Of a DNA stretch of 64,000 nucleotides, positions 18,387 to 27,389 are shown piece after piece. Location: the NCBI RefSeq assembly GCF_002159915.1, contig NZ_NFJP01000016.1, forward strand, positions 1 through 64,000. Direction: 5' to 3'. The position numbers and the translations under genes are program-made. Within the stretch, counting starts at the first letter, position 1. Every line of letters starts with the position of its first letter. The notes under the pieces are model-generated. The model was not told the DNA's origin, did not search any database, and saw only the letters and a program-made list of their open reading frames with translations. The DNA comes from Gordonibacter sp. An230 (GTDB lineage: Bacteria; Actinomycetota; Coriobacteriia; Coriobacteriales; Eggerthellaceae).

Positions 18387-21300
18387 ATGAAGCACGTTCC
18401 TGCGCGCATTCCCGCGATAGCGGTTGCCACGACGGTGGCTTTGACTGCTGTCCCTGCCATCGGAGCGGGGGTGGAAAACGCGTGGGCGGAGGTCGCTGCT
18501 TCCTCTCCTGCGGCGCAGGCTGCTCGTGCGGCGAACTCCGTTACGGTGGGCGACTTCGTGCTGACGGGCGCCGACGCGCAACCGGTTGAGGGCGTTGATT
18601 ACAGATTCGAGAGCAACACTCTTTACATCGGGCATGTGGGCTCGACAACGGATGAGTTCAAGAAGTTCACCGTCTCCATGAAGCAGGGTGTCTCCAGCAC
18701 AACCACGTGCTCTCTTGTTGCGAAGGGCAACGTAGAGCTTACATTGAGCGATGTGAGCATCGACCAGAGCGGGGCCCAGCTGCCCGGTCTGAAAGTGCAG
18801 GATGGCACGGGCAAGGTCACGCTGGTGGGCTCGAACTTCCTCAAGGGCGGCGTGTGGAATGGCCGTGGCCAAGCGGGTTTGCAGGTTGAGCCGACGGGAG
18901 TCCTTGAGATCGATGGAGGCGGCTCGCTTGAGGCGACGGGTGGTTTCACGTCCGGTACGGATGGCAAGGGCGGTGCAGGCATCGGCGGAAGCTCAGACGC
19001 CGAGGGCAAGAACATCACCATCAATGGCGGCACTATCGTGGCGAACGGCAAGAATGGTGGCGCGGGCATTGGCGGTGGCTCGAACGCTAGCGGCAAGAAC
19101 ATCACCATCAACGGCGGCACCGTCACGGCGCAGTCTACCGGCAACGGTGGCGGCCCGAGCTATTCGAACGGCGTTGGAGCTGGCATTGGCGCGGGCAAGG
19201 AAAGAGATGGTAGTCCGTCCTTCCCTACAGGAGAAAACATCACCATCACTGGCGGCACCGTCAACGCCATCGGAGGGCATACTGGTGCCGGCATCGGAGG
19301 CGCCGGGGCGTTTTCTAGTGCGCGCAACATCACCATCACCGGCGGCACCATCAAGGCATCGGCCACAGGCAAGGCGGCTGCTATCGGCGGCGGCGGGCAG
19401 GGGGGTGGAAACAACATCACCATCACCGGTGGCGATTTAGATGTGAGCGTGAAGGACATCGGCGGTGGGTCGGCGATCGGCGGCGGGCACCCTGGTAAAG
19501 GCAGTGCATCTGAAAGCGTCGAGATCACGGGAGGCCGCTTCAAATTTAACAGCGTCGGCAAGATAGCCCCGGCAAATGGCCTGAAAGGCGGCAAGTTCGC
19601 CTGCAAAGACGAAAATAATTTTAGTTGCATAGGATATAGGCAGGTGTACAGGAGCAATGTCGCCGATGGTTATGGCGTGGCTGCCAACGTTGAAGCCGAT
19701 AAGGAAGAATACGGGTTCATCATCAAGCCGCGCGGTACGGTCACGTGCCCTCAATTCGAACATGGCGACTCCATGCAGTTGACCTATGGCGACCAGCTTT
19801 TAAGCTTGATCGAAGGGGCCGAGGCCATTCAACCCGACCAGTCGAGTCCCATGGTAGAGCTGTGGTATCGCGATCCCGGCAAGCAAAGCTCGTATTGGGG
19901 TGAAAATTGGAAGAAGGTCGAAGAGAACACCGTCCTTGATGTGGCTTCCGGCGGGGTGTACGAGTTCCGCGCTCTGGTCGAGCAGCAGAATAATGATGAC
20001 AATACGGAGAGCGTGTACGCGCCCACATGGATTGATTGCAAGGTTACATTCAAGCCAAAAACGTTGACTGCCGACATGTTCAGCGACATCGAGAGCGTCA
20101 TATACGATGCCGAGGGGCAAGAGCCTGTGGTTTCCCCTTCGGAGGACGAGCCTTTTCTGACCACCGACGACTTCACGGTCGAATATAGAAACAACGTGAA
20201 TGCTGGCACGGCCACCGCCGTTATCAGCGGCAAGCGCAACTACGCCACGCCCACCACGGGTTCGGGCGAAGATGGCGATCCGGTCGTGTCCGTCCCGGTG
20301 GAAGTTCCCTTCACCATCGCCAAGGCTCCGCTCACGCTTGCAGCCAACGACGTCTCGGTCGCTTTTGGCGACGAGCCTGCATACACGTACTCGGGAATGG
20401 GCTTCAAAGGCTCCGACAATGAGAGCGTGCTGAAGGAAGTGCAGATCGGCGCCGTCGATTACCGGCCGGGCGAAACCGCTGCCGGCCAAGAGCTCCCCAT
20501 CACGGTATCGGCCAAGGCTGACAACTACGACATCACCCCGCAACAGGGCATGCTGACCGTTGTTGAGGGTAGGGCGGAGTTCGAGTCCATCGGCACCTAC
20601 AACGATAGCGGTGCGGAGTCGACTGAGTTTACGTTCGGCGATGTCATCACGGTGAAGGCGAAACTCGCGCTGGCGAACGACGGGCAGGCCGACGAGGGGC
20701 AGCAGGCGAGCGCCGCTCTTGCGGTCGAAGAGGCCACTCCTGGCACGATGACACTGTATTACAACTCCACGCCGATCTCCGATCCCGTGCAGATGGCTGA
20801 CGACGGCACATGCGAGCTGGAATACGACACCTCGAAGCGCATTGTTCCGGTTGGAGAGGAAGATCGGATCACCGTCCACTACGCGTCGAACGGCAGCGTT
20901 GCCGACGTGGAGAGCGAGACGAATTCGTTCAGGCTTTCTGCGCGCACGCTGGATGCTGGCATGTTCTCTATTGCCGACGTGACTTACAACGGTGCTGGGC
21001 AGACGCCTGCCGTGGCCAAGGCTGAAAACGCTGATCCTTTGCTCGATATCGCAAAAGACTGCATCATTGAGGCTGATGGCTACCAGAACAACCTCCATGC
21101 GGCCGACAAGGGCGCTGAGGTTCACCCCTTCGTTACGGTGAAGTCCCAAGAGGGCGGCTTTTACACGGGCGAGGTGGAAGTCCCCTTCACCATCAATCCC
21201 GCTGAGGCAACGGTGATGCTGGAAGATGCGACGATTGCCGTGGGCGCCGACCTACCCATGTTGCAATACGATGTCGAGGGGCTGTTCAACGGGGATAAGC

Positions 21301-23207
21301 TGGCCAAAGGCACCACCAGCCCCATAACGGTTACGTGCGCCTACGACAAGGAGACGTCCGGCGTGGGCGCCATCCCCATTGTCGCGAGAGTGGAGCACCC
21401 CGATGAGGTGAACCCCGACTACACGGTGAAGGAGCCCATCGAGGACGGCACGCTGACCGTGGTGCAGTCGCAATCGGCCATCGAGGCGAAGGCTTACGAT
21501 GAAGACGGGAGCCCGCGTAGCGAGTTCACTTATGGTGACACCATTGTCATCAAGGCGACGGCGAACGCCACGGGCGAGGTTGCTGCGGGCGAAGAGCCGT
21601 CCCTGCCGGGTGCGCGGGCTGCCGACGACGATGGCGAGTCGCTTACGATGACCATCTGCAATGCAGAGGGCGAGGCGCTGTGCTCCTCTACTGAGGTGCG
21701 TCGCGGCGTCGAGAGTACGTTCTCCTTCGACACCCAAGATGTGAAGCAGATGCTATCCCCGGGCAAGAACACGCTGAAGGTGGTGCTGGCGGGCGATGAC
21801 GACATGGCGGAGGCCGAGCAGAGCCTCGTCATCACGGTGAATCCCCAGGTCGTGAGCGATGTGGCGCTTACAGGCGATGCTTCGAAAGTGTATGACGGTA
21901 CGACTGATGTGCTGGATGGGGGCACGTTGGCGCTCTCGTTCGGGGGCGCGCTGCAAGGTGACGAGGTCTCCCTCGGCGGCACGTTCTCGTTCTCCGACAA
22001 GAATGCGGGAACCAAAACTGTCAATGTCGCCGATCTGGCGTTTTCCGGTGCCGACGCACAATGGTACCAGCTGCCCGACGGCATGACTGCCGTTTCGGGC
22101 GAAGTGCAAGGTGGGATAGCCAAGCGTCCTGTCACGGTGACGGCCGACGATGCCGAGGTGGCGGCGGGCGGCGATCTGCCCGAACTTGGCTACACCATTC
22201 AAGGAGCGATGGGTGACGAGGGGCTACTCGAAGGGGAGTCTTTGGGCGAGTCCATCGTATGCGCGGTGGAAGACGCGTACAGCAAAGACACCGCCAAAGC
22301 GGGACAGACGTTCGAGATCGCTCCGAGCGGCGCGGCCAACAGCAACTACAGCATCAAGTATATGACCGGCACGCTTACCGTCGTGCTGCCTGACGGGCCG
22401 ATCACGCTTCCCGGCGATGACGGTCAGCTCGGCACGGAAGACGATGTGGAGGTGATCGTGCCCGATGATTCCCAGGCGGCATCTGACGGAGGCATCGATC
22501 TGCCCGGCGGAGGCGAGGTGACGCTTCCTGGAGGGGATGGACAGATTGGTGGTGGCGACGACGCAAAGGTGACGCTTCCCGGGGGCTCGCATATCGGTCC
22601 CGACGGCTCGGTTTCGGTGCCCGAAAGCGGGCAGATCTCGCTACCTGGCGAGAACGGTCAGCTGGGCGACGTCGACGATGTGACGGTGATTCCCGGCGAG
22701 GGCGGTGCGACCGTCGGCCCCGACGGCTCGGTGACCCTGCCCGGCGGCGGCACGGTGGACGGCCCGCACAGCGGCGGGGCTCTCGTGTCCGGAGGCACGG
22801 TGGTGCATCCCGACGGTTCGGCTGACATCCCGGCCGGCGGGCGGATCGACTTGCCGGGCCAGGACGGCCAGCTTGGCGGAAACGACGATGTGGCGGTGCT
22901 GCTGCCCGAAGGGGAGGCCTCCCGACTGAACCCTGACGGCTCGGTGACGCTTTCCGGCGGTGGCACTGTGGTGCGCCCCGACGGCACCTTCGAGGTTCCG
23001 GCTGGCTCCAAAGTGCTGCCCGACGGCACCATCATCTACCCTGGGCAAGGCGAGGCCATCCCGCTACCTTCCGACGATGACGGTTCGACGGCTTTGGCAC
23101 CCACTGGGGATGCGGCCGGTGCCGTGGCCGGAGCCGCAGCCCTCGGTGCGGCAGGCGGCTTGGCGGTCATGTTCGCATCCCTGCGGCGCAAATTCTCGCG
23201 CAAGTAG
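18387..23207 (+). CDS. Large repeat-rich cell-surface protein with sortase signal
   Basis: 1606 residues. A signal peptide (~1-34, ending AWA) is followed by a Gly-rich region (~200-390) with about six repeats built on NITINGG / GAGIGGG, likely a beta-helix-like stretch. From ~555 to ~1330 come several MBG/YDG-type beta-sandwich repeats, seen as YDAEGQEPVV, the ITPQQGMLTVVEG-type endings and VYDGTTDVLDGG (~1169). A low-complexity stalk of LPGGG/GGDGQIGG repeats spans ~1334-1558. The C-terminus has LAPTG (1570-1574), a hydrophobic segment and RRKFSRK, fitting the LAXTG signal of class E sortases. An adhesin or host-facing role is inferred. The gene has its own promoter with a G10 tract and ends at strong hairpins. 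Confidence 0.85.
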   Translation: MKHVPARIPAIAVATTVALTAVPAIGAGVENAWAEVAASSPAAQAARAANSVTVGDFVLTGADAQPVEGVDYRFESNTLYIGHVGSTTDEFKKFTVSMKQGVSSTTTCSLVAKGNVELTLSDVSIDQSGAQLPGLKVQDGTGKVTLVGSNFLKGGVWNGRGQAGLQVEPTGVLEIDGGGSLEATGGFTSGTDGKGGAGIGGSSDAEGKNITINGGTIVANGKNGGAGIGGGSNASGKNITINGGTVTAQSTGNGGGPSYSNGVGAGIGAGKERDGSPSFPTGENITITGGTVNAIGGHTGAGIGGAGAFSSARNITITGGTIKASATGKAAAIGGGGQGGGNNITITGGDLDVSVKDIGGGSAIGGGHPGKGSASESVEITGGRFKFNSVGKIAPANGLKGGKFACKDENNFSCIGYRQVYRSNVADGYGVAANVEADKEEYGFIIKPRGTVTCPQFEHGDSMQLTYGDQLLSLIEGAEAIQPDQSSPMVELWYRDPGKQSSYWGENWKKVEENTVLDVASGGVYEFRALVEQQNNDDNTESVYAPTWIDCKVTFKPKTLTADMFSDIESVIYDAEGQEPVVSPSEDEPFLTTDDFTVEYRNNVNAGTATAVISGKRNYATPTTGSGEDGDPVVSVPVEVPFTIAKAPLTLAANDVSVAFGDEPAYTYSGMGFKGSDNESVLKEVQIGAVDYRPGETAAGQELPITVSAKADNYDITPQQGMLTVVEGRAEFESIGTYNDSGAESTEFTFGDVITVKAKLALANDGQADEGQQASAALAVEEATPGTMTLYYNSTPISDPVQMADDGTCELEYDTSKRIVPVGEEDRITVHYASNGSVADVESETNSFRLSARTLDAGMFSIADVTYNGAGQTPAVAKAENADPLLDIAKDCIIEADGYQNNLHAADKGAEVHPFVTVKSQEGGFYTGEVEVPFTINPAEATVMLEDATIAVGADLPMLQYDVEGLFNGDKLAKGTTSPITVTCAYDKETSGVGAIPIVARVEHPDEVNPDYTVKEPIEDGTLTVVQSQSAIEAKAYDEDGSPRSEFTYGDTIVIKATANATGEVAAGEEPSLPGARAADDDGESLTMTICNAEGEALCSSTEVRRGVESTFSFDTQDVKQMLSPGKNTLKVVLAGDDDMAEAEQSLVITVNPQVVSDVALTGDASKVYDGTTDVLDGGTLALSFGGALQGDEVSLGGTFSFSDKNAGTKTVNVADLAFSGADAQWYQLPDGMTAVSGEVQGGIAKRPVTVTADDAEVAAGGDLPELGYTIQGAMGDEGLLEGESLGESIVCAVEDAYSKDTAKAGQTFEIAPSGAANSNYSIKYMTGTLTVVLPDGPITLPGDDGQLGTEDDVEVIVPDDSQAASDGGIDLPGGGEVTLPGGDGQIGGGDDAKVTLPGGSHIGPDGSVSVPESGQISLPGENGQLGDVDDVTVIPGEGGATVGPDGSVTLPGGGTVDGPHSGGALVSGGTVVHPDGSADIPAGGRIDLPGQDGQLGGNDDVAVLLPEGEASRLNPDGSVTLSGGGTVVRPDGTFEVPAGSKVLPDGTIIYPGQGEAIPLPSDDDGSTALAPTGDAAGAVAGAAALGAAGGLAVMFASLRRKFSRK

Positions 23208-23235
23208 CCGCTTCGCTCCTGTGCCTGCGGTTTTG

Positions 23236-23266
23236 GCGCGTCCGTCCGTTCGATGGGCGGACGCGC
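23236..23266 (+). terminator. Hairpin after the surface-protein gene
   Basis: GCGCGTCCGTCC (23236-23247) pairs with GGGCGGACGCGC (23255-23266), with one internal mismatch and a 7-nt loop, 28 nt past the stop. There is no U-tract. Confidence 0.5.
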
Positions 23267-23272
23267 TAGGAA

Positions 23273-23307
23273 AAGTGCCCCGCCCCTTTTCGAGGGGCGG
23301 GGCACTT
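23273..23307. terminator. Bidirectional terminator between convergent genes
   Basis: AAGTGCCCCGCCCC (23273-23286) and GGGGCGGGGCACTT (23294-23307) form a perfect 14-bp stem with loop TTTTCGA. The AAAA just before it becomes a U-tract for minus-strand transcripts, so it suits the amidotransferase gene as well as the surface-protein gene. Confidence 0.7.
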
Positions 23308-23508
23308 GTCGTTGCAGGCAGAGGTCGTCACCGGACGCACGCGGAGAGCGGCGGTGGGGTTCTGCGCTCCGCGCGTTGCGAGTCCGCGCACGATTCGGAA
23401 GAGCGTGGTGTTCTTTGCCGCCTTTGCCGTTTCTGCCGTCGATTGCGCGTTTCTCACCCTTCTCGCTGCGGCGCCTTTCCGGCGGCGTTTTCGTGGCGCG
23501 TGGGCGCG

Positions 23509-24309
23509 CTATCGCGCGGCGTCGATCAGGGCGCGGAACAGCGGCACGTGATCGGCGAGATACTCAGGGTGCCATTGCACGCCGAGGAAGAAGCGACGGG
23601 TCGGATCCTCGAGCGCTTCCACGAGCCCGTCGTCACTTACCGCTGACGCGAGCAATCCGGGCGCTATCGCAGCCACCGCTTGGTGATGCATCGAGTTCGC
23701 GAGCAGCGAGCGATCATCGGCCGTTTCGCGTCCTGTTTCGAGATCAGCTGGCCATCCGACCTTGCAGCCTGGAGTTGCCCCGTCGCCTGTTCCACCGCAC
23801 AGCACGCGTTCGAGCAGGGTGCCGGACGCGACGTCGATGCGCTGGTGCGCCATATCGTAGGGCGGCCTCTGCCGATGGTCGATCGCGGTGATCCCGCAGG
23901 CGCGAACGTCTTGATAGAGCGTGCCGCCCAGCGCGACGTTCATCACCTGCATGCCTCGGCAAATGCCCAGTACGGGCAGGTCGTGCTCGTGCGCCGTGCG
24001 AACGAGCTCCAGCTCGAGTGCGTCGCGGTTTGCCGACACCTGGACGGTTTCGGGAAGGCGCGCCGCGTCGCCGTAGCGCCGAGGATCCACGTCGCCGCCG
24101 CCCGAAAGCACGAGCGCGTCCACCCGCTCGATCATCTCGCGCGCTGCGGCTTCGTTCGCCTCGTCGCCGCCGTCGATCGGGGGAAGCAGCACCGGCGTGC
24201 CTCCGGCTGCGGCTACGCAGCGCACGTACTCCACCGTGACGCGCTCCACGGTCACGCGTTCGTCCTTCTGCTCCTCCACCGAATGCGTGGTAGTGATCCC
24301 GATGATCAT
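23509..24309 (-). CDS. Class I glutamine amidotransferase-like hydrolase (peptidase C26, PuuD-like)
   Basis: A 266-residue protein of the gamma-glutamyl-GABA hydrolase family. It opens with IIGITTTHSVEEQ. SGGGDVDPRRYG is at ~70, the nucleophile is in LGICRGMQVMN (~113), and the His-Glu pair of the triad is in GVQWHPEYL (~249). Family members cleave gamma-glutamyl bonds in polyamine or similar degradation, and the substrate is unknown here. It is a single-gene unit, divergent from the CoA-transferase cluster. Confidence 0.88.
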   Translation of the reverse strand: MIIGITTTHSVEEQKDERVTVERVTVEYVRCVAAAGGTPVLLPPIDGGDEANEAAAREMIERVDALVLSGGGDVDPRRYGDAARLPETVQVSANRDALELELVRTAHEHDLPVLGICRGMQVMNVALGGTLYQDVRACGITAIDHRQRPPYDMAHQRIDVASGTLLERVLCGGTGDGATPGCKVGWPADLETGRETADDRSLLANSMHHQAVAAIAPGLLASAVSDDGLVEALEDPTRRFFLGVQWHPEYLADHVPLFRALIDAAR

Positions 24310-24491
24310 GCGACCCGCCTCCGACCTCTGTCCGTCTCCGATCCTCTCGGGTGCAGCATACGGAAAAACGTCTGCGTTTGCAGCGTGCGCAGGGAATCAA
24401 CAGAAGCGTGCTCGATTGGGGTTGGTGCGGATACGGGGCGGGCGGTGGGCGAGGGCGCTGCGAAGGCGTCGGGCGCTTTCGGCCGAAAGGC

Positions 24492-24507
24492 TGGCACGGT
24501 AGTTGCT
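24492..24507 (+). promoter_or_regulatory. Sigma-54 promoter for the first CoA-transferase gene
   Basis: TGGCACGGTAGTTGCT has GG and GC exactly 10 nt apart and matches the -24/-12 consensus TGGCACG-N4-TTGC. It lies 85 bp before the start codon at 24593. Confidence 0.82.
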
Positions 24508-24592
24508 AAAGGGGAGGGCGAGGACGTTGTCGTTTCGCGGAAGGAGCGGGCGACGCGCGACACAAGGGATCAAGATGCGAGGAGGTAGGCAT

Positions 24593-25837
24593 ATGAAGTC
24601 ATCGGACCGTCCCAAGTTCGGCAATTTGCAGAACTTGAAGGTGCTCAACGCCGGCGCTGTCATCGCTGCGCCGTTCGTGTGCGAGCTGTTCGCCGAGCAG
24701 GGCGCGGACGTCATCGAGTTGGAGAGTACGGTCGCTCCCGACATGTATCGCATGTACGGCGACGCCTGGTCGGTGGATCGCCGCAACCAGCGCATGATGA
24801 CGCTCAACATTCCCTCGCCCGAGGGCAAGGAGATCCTGCTGCGGATGGTGAAGTGGGCCGACGTGCTGGTCGAGTCGTCGAAGGGCGGCACCTGGGAGAA
24901 GTGGGGGCTCACCGACGAGGTGCTGTGGGAGGCGAATCCGGCGCTCGTCATCCTGCATATCTCCGGCTTCGGCAACTGGGGGGATCCCTCCTACGTGAGC
25001 CGCGCGTCGTTCGACCCCATCGGTCAGGCGTTCTCGGGCTACTCGAACCTCAACGGCTTCCCGGACAGCCCGCCCAGCGTGACGAAGCCCTTCACAGGCG
25101 ACTTCATGACGGGCCTCATGGGCGCGTGGGCCACGCTGGCCGCCGTCATCCGCGCGCGCGAGACGGGCGAGGGCGAGTCCATCGACTGCTGCCAGTTCGA
25201 GGCGCTCGTTCGCTTGCAGGGCGCCACGCTGTCCGACGGCATCAACCATGGCATCCAGCCGCCGCGTCTGGGCAACGAGGACTTGGTGGGCGCCTGCGCC
25301 GGCGCGCAGAAGTGCAAGGACGGCTACTGCCAGGTGGCCGTGGGCGGCGCCGGCCCGGTGAAGAAGCTGGTCGAGTTCTTCGGGTTCGCCGACGATCCCG
25401 ACTTCCAGCCGCTCGGCACCTACCCGTCGATCACGCGCAAACCCGGCTGCAAGAGCCTCGACGAGCCGCTGCCCGACCGCGCCGCGAAGTTCCGCGCCGC
25501 TCTGGACAGCTGGTGCGAGGAGCATACGGTTTCCGAGGTCAACGAAATATTCGGCCAGATGGGCGTGGCGGTGAGCCCTCACATGACCTACGAGATGATG
25601 CTTTCCGACCCACACTACCAGGCGCGCGAGGTGTTTATCGACTGCTACGACGAAATCACGCAGAAGACGATCAAGCAGGTGAACATGATTCCCCGCTTCA
25701 AGAAGCATCCGGGGCAGATCGTGCGCGGCGGGGCGAAGTACGATGCCGACACCAAGGACATCATGGAGGAGTTCGGCTATTCGGAGGAGGAGGTCGATCT
25801 TTTGTACGAGAAGGGGGTGTTGCGCGAAGGCGAGTAG
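24593..25837 (+). CDS. Family III CoA-transferase (CaiB/BaiF type), copy 1
   Basis: 414 residues. Family III enzymes move CoA between carboxylic acids via an aspartyl intermediate. Diagnostic parts are the N-terminal LKVLNAGAVIAAPFVCELFA with AEQGADVIELE, the HISGFGNWGDPSYVSRASFD segment (~122), the putative catalytic Asp in FTGDFMTGLMGA (~169), and the C-terminal PGQIVRGGAKYD. GGAGG sits 7 nt before the ATG. It is the first gene of a sigma-54-preceded set. The closest functional analogues are CaiB (carnitine) and BaiF (bile acids), and the substrate is not predictable. Confidence 0.9.
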   Translation: MKSSDRPKFGNLQNLKVLNAGAVIAAPFVCELFAEQGADVIELESTVAPDMYRMYGDAWSVDRRNQRMMTLNIPSPEGKEILLRMVKWADVLVESSKGGTWEKWGLTDEVLWEANPALVILHISGFGNWGDPSYVSRASFDPIGQAFSGYSNLNGFPDSPPSVTKPFTGDFMTGLMGAWATLAAVIRARETGEGESIDCCQFEALVRLQGATLSDGINHGIQPPRLGNEDLVGACAGAQKCKDGYCQVAVGGAGPVKKLVEFFGFADDPDFQPLGTYPSITRKPGCKSLDEPLPDRAAKFRAALDSWCEEHTVSEVNEIFGQMGVAVSPHMTYEMMLSDPHYQAREVFIDCYDEITQKTIKQVNMIPRFKKHPGQIVRGGAKYDADTKDIMEEFGYSEEEVDLLYEKGVLREGE

Positions 25838-25924
25838 CGTGCAGGGCGCCGGGGTCGGCTTCGGAGCGCCCGCTTCGGGGTCGTCTCCCTGTCGTCGAGG
25901 GCAAGGCAGGGAATCTTCGGGCAT

Positions 25925-25958
25925 CTTCACGATGGCATGCATTTTGCTCATCGTGAAG
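25925..25958 (+). promoter_or_regulatory. Sigma-54 promoter enclosed by a perfect 10-bp inverted repeat
   Basis: TGGCATGCATTTTGCT (25933-25948) has the GG-N10-GC spacing of sigma-54 promoters. CTTCACGATG (25925-25934) and CATCGTGAAG (25949-25958) bracket it as exact inverted repeats, so a factor bound there would cover the polymerase site. It ends 36 nt before the MFS start codon. Confidence 0.75.
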
Positions 25959-25993
25959 ACGTTGGGGATTCTGCGTTCGATGAAGGAGGCACT

Positions 25994-27253
25994 ATGACAA
26001 ACACTCAGGCGAAAGGAAGCACGTACGCGATCGCGACGGCGATCGCCTGCATCGCGTTCTACGCCGTTCCCGTGGGTTTGGTCGGAAACCAGGCCGGGCT
26101 GTTCACCACGCCGGTGATGGAGCAGTTCGGATGGTCTCAGACGGAGGCCACGCTGTACATGTCCATTCAGCCATGGGTGGCGGCTCTGTTCACACCGCTT
26201 GCGGGCAAGGTTTTGAGCAGGTGCAATCCCCGCTGGGTGCTCACCCTTAGCTCGCTTGCGTTCGGCCTGTCGTCTTTGGCGTGCGCGTGGTTCACCGAAC
26301 CGTGGATGTGGCACTGCTACGGTGTGATCTACGGCATCAGCGCCGCGTTCTTCATGTACATCGCGGTTCCCACCATGGTGAACCGTTGGTTCGTGAAGCA
26401 CAACGGGTTCGTGATCGGCTTCTGTGGCGCGTTCATCTCCATTTTGGCCGCCATCATGAGCCCGGTCATCCAAACGTGGATATCCTCGATGGGCTGGCAG
26501 CAGGCGCGCATCATCATCAGCGTCGCCTGCACCGTGATCTCCGTCGTGCTGACGGCCGCCCTGTTGCGCCCCAGCCCGGAATCCATGGGTTTGAAGCCGT
26601 TCGGCTACGACCCGAATGCGTCCGAGTCTGCCGTTGCCGATCCCAGCAAGAAGACCGGTTGCACGCCCGCCGAGGCGCGCAAGAACCCCGCGCTGTACAT
26701 GCTGATGGTCGTCGCCGGGTTCTTCGTGATCTCGGCGTCGTTCGTGCAGCAGTTGTCCCGCTACTGCTCAACGATGCCCGAACTGGGCGCCGCGGTAGGC
26801 GCCATGGCCGTGTCCATCGCTATGGTGGGCGGCATCGTCGGCAAGTTCGGCCTGGGTTGGATGTGCGACCGCTTCGGCTCGCGTATCGCGGGAGTCACGG
26901 CGGGCGCGCTTGGCGCTATCGGCGTTCTGATCTGCTTTTTCGCTGGAGGCAACGCTATGTTGTTCTATGTGGGCGTCGCGCTGTTCGGCGTGGGGTACTC
27001 GGCGTTGTCCACCGTTCCTCCCATGCTGTGCAGCGACGCGTTCGGCCAGAAGAGCTTCACCGACATCTATTCGATGGTGGCTACGGCATTGAACGTGTTC
27101 TCCGGTTTTGCGGCGCTCATCTACGCGCAGATCTTCGATATCACCGGAAGCTACAACGGCGCGTTCTGGATGATCATCGTGTTCTATGTGCTCATCGTGG
27201 TCATGAGCTTGTTCATCGTGCCGATGGGCCGTCGCTCCTGGGCGAAGAAATAG
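25994..27253 (+). CDS. MFS carrier, OFA/monocarboxylate-type, copy 1
   Basis: A 419-residue transporter with 12 membrane segments and a central polar loop (~195-225). The first helix CIAFYAVPVGLVGNQAGLF and the following TPVMEQFGWSQTEATLYM match the oxalate/formate-antiporter-like MFS group, which often carries carboxylates. It closely resembles the MFS protein at 29348 in helix 1 and loop sequences. AAGGAGG lies 4 nt before the ATG. A promoter (25933) and a terminator (27279) of its own suggest a stand-alone unit within the cluster. Confidence 0.88.
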   Translation: MTNTQAKGSTYAIATAIACIAFYAVPVGLVGNQAGLFTTPVMEQFGWSQTEATLYMSIQPWVAALFTPLAGKVLSRCNPRWVLTLSSLAFGLSSLACAWFTEPWMWHCYGVIYGISAAFFMYIAVPTMVNRWFVKHNGFVIGFCGAFISILAAIMSPVIQTWISSMGWQQARIIISVACTVISVVLTAALLRPSPESMGLKPFGYDPNASESAVADPSKKTGCTPAEARKNPALYMLMVVAGFFVISASFVQQLSRYCSTMPELGAAVGAMAVSIAMVGGIVGKFGLGWMCDRFGSRIAGVTAGALGAIGVLICFFAGGNAMLFYVGVALFGVGYSALSTVPPMLCSDAFGQKSFTDIYSMVATALNVFSGFAALIYAQIFDITGSYNGAFWMIIVFYVLIVVMSLFIVPMGRRSWAKK

Positions 27254-27278
27254 GCCTGTCCGTCTGTTCGCGCGTTGC

Positions 27279-27308
27279 GGGCCGCCTTCGGGCGGTCCGT
27301 TCTCTTTT
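27279..27308 (+). terminator. Intrinsic terminator after MFS copy 1
   Basis: GGGCCGCC-TTCG-GGCGGTCC forms an 8-bp stem with one G-U pair and a stable tetraloop, followed by GTTCTCTTTT. The following gene therefore needs its own promoter, and one is found at 27327. Confidence 0.8.
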
Positions 27309-27326
27309 GCGCGCGATGTGCCAGGT

Positions 27327-27342
27327 TGGCATCGATTTTGCA
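27327..27342 (+). promoter_or_regulatory. Sigma-54 promoter for the second CoA-transferase gene
   Basis: TGGCATCGATTTTGCA has GG and GC 10 nt apart, starting 19 nt past the preceding terminator and ending 47 nt before the start codon at 27390. Confidence 0.75.
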
Positions 27343-27389
27343 AGTGGTCCATCCATCGTAGGACGGCATCGCCGCAAAGGAGGAACCGT

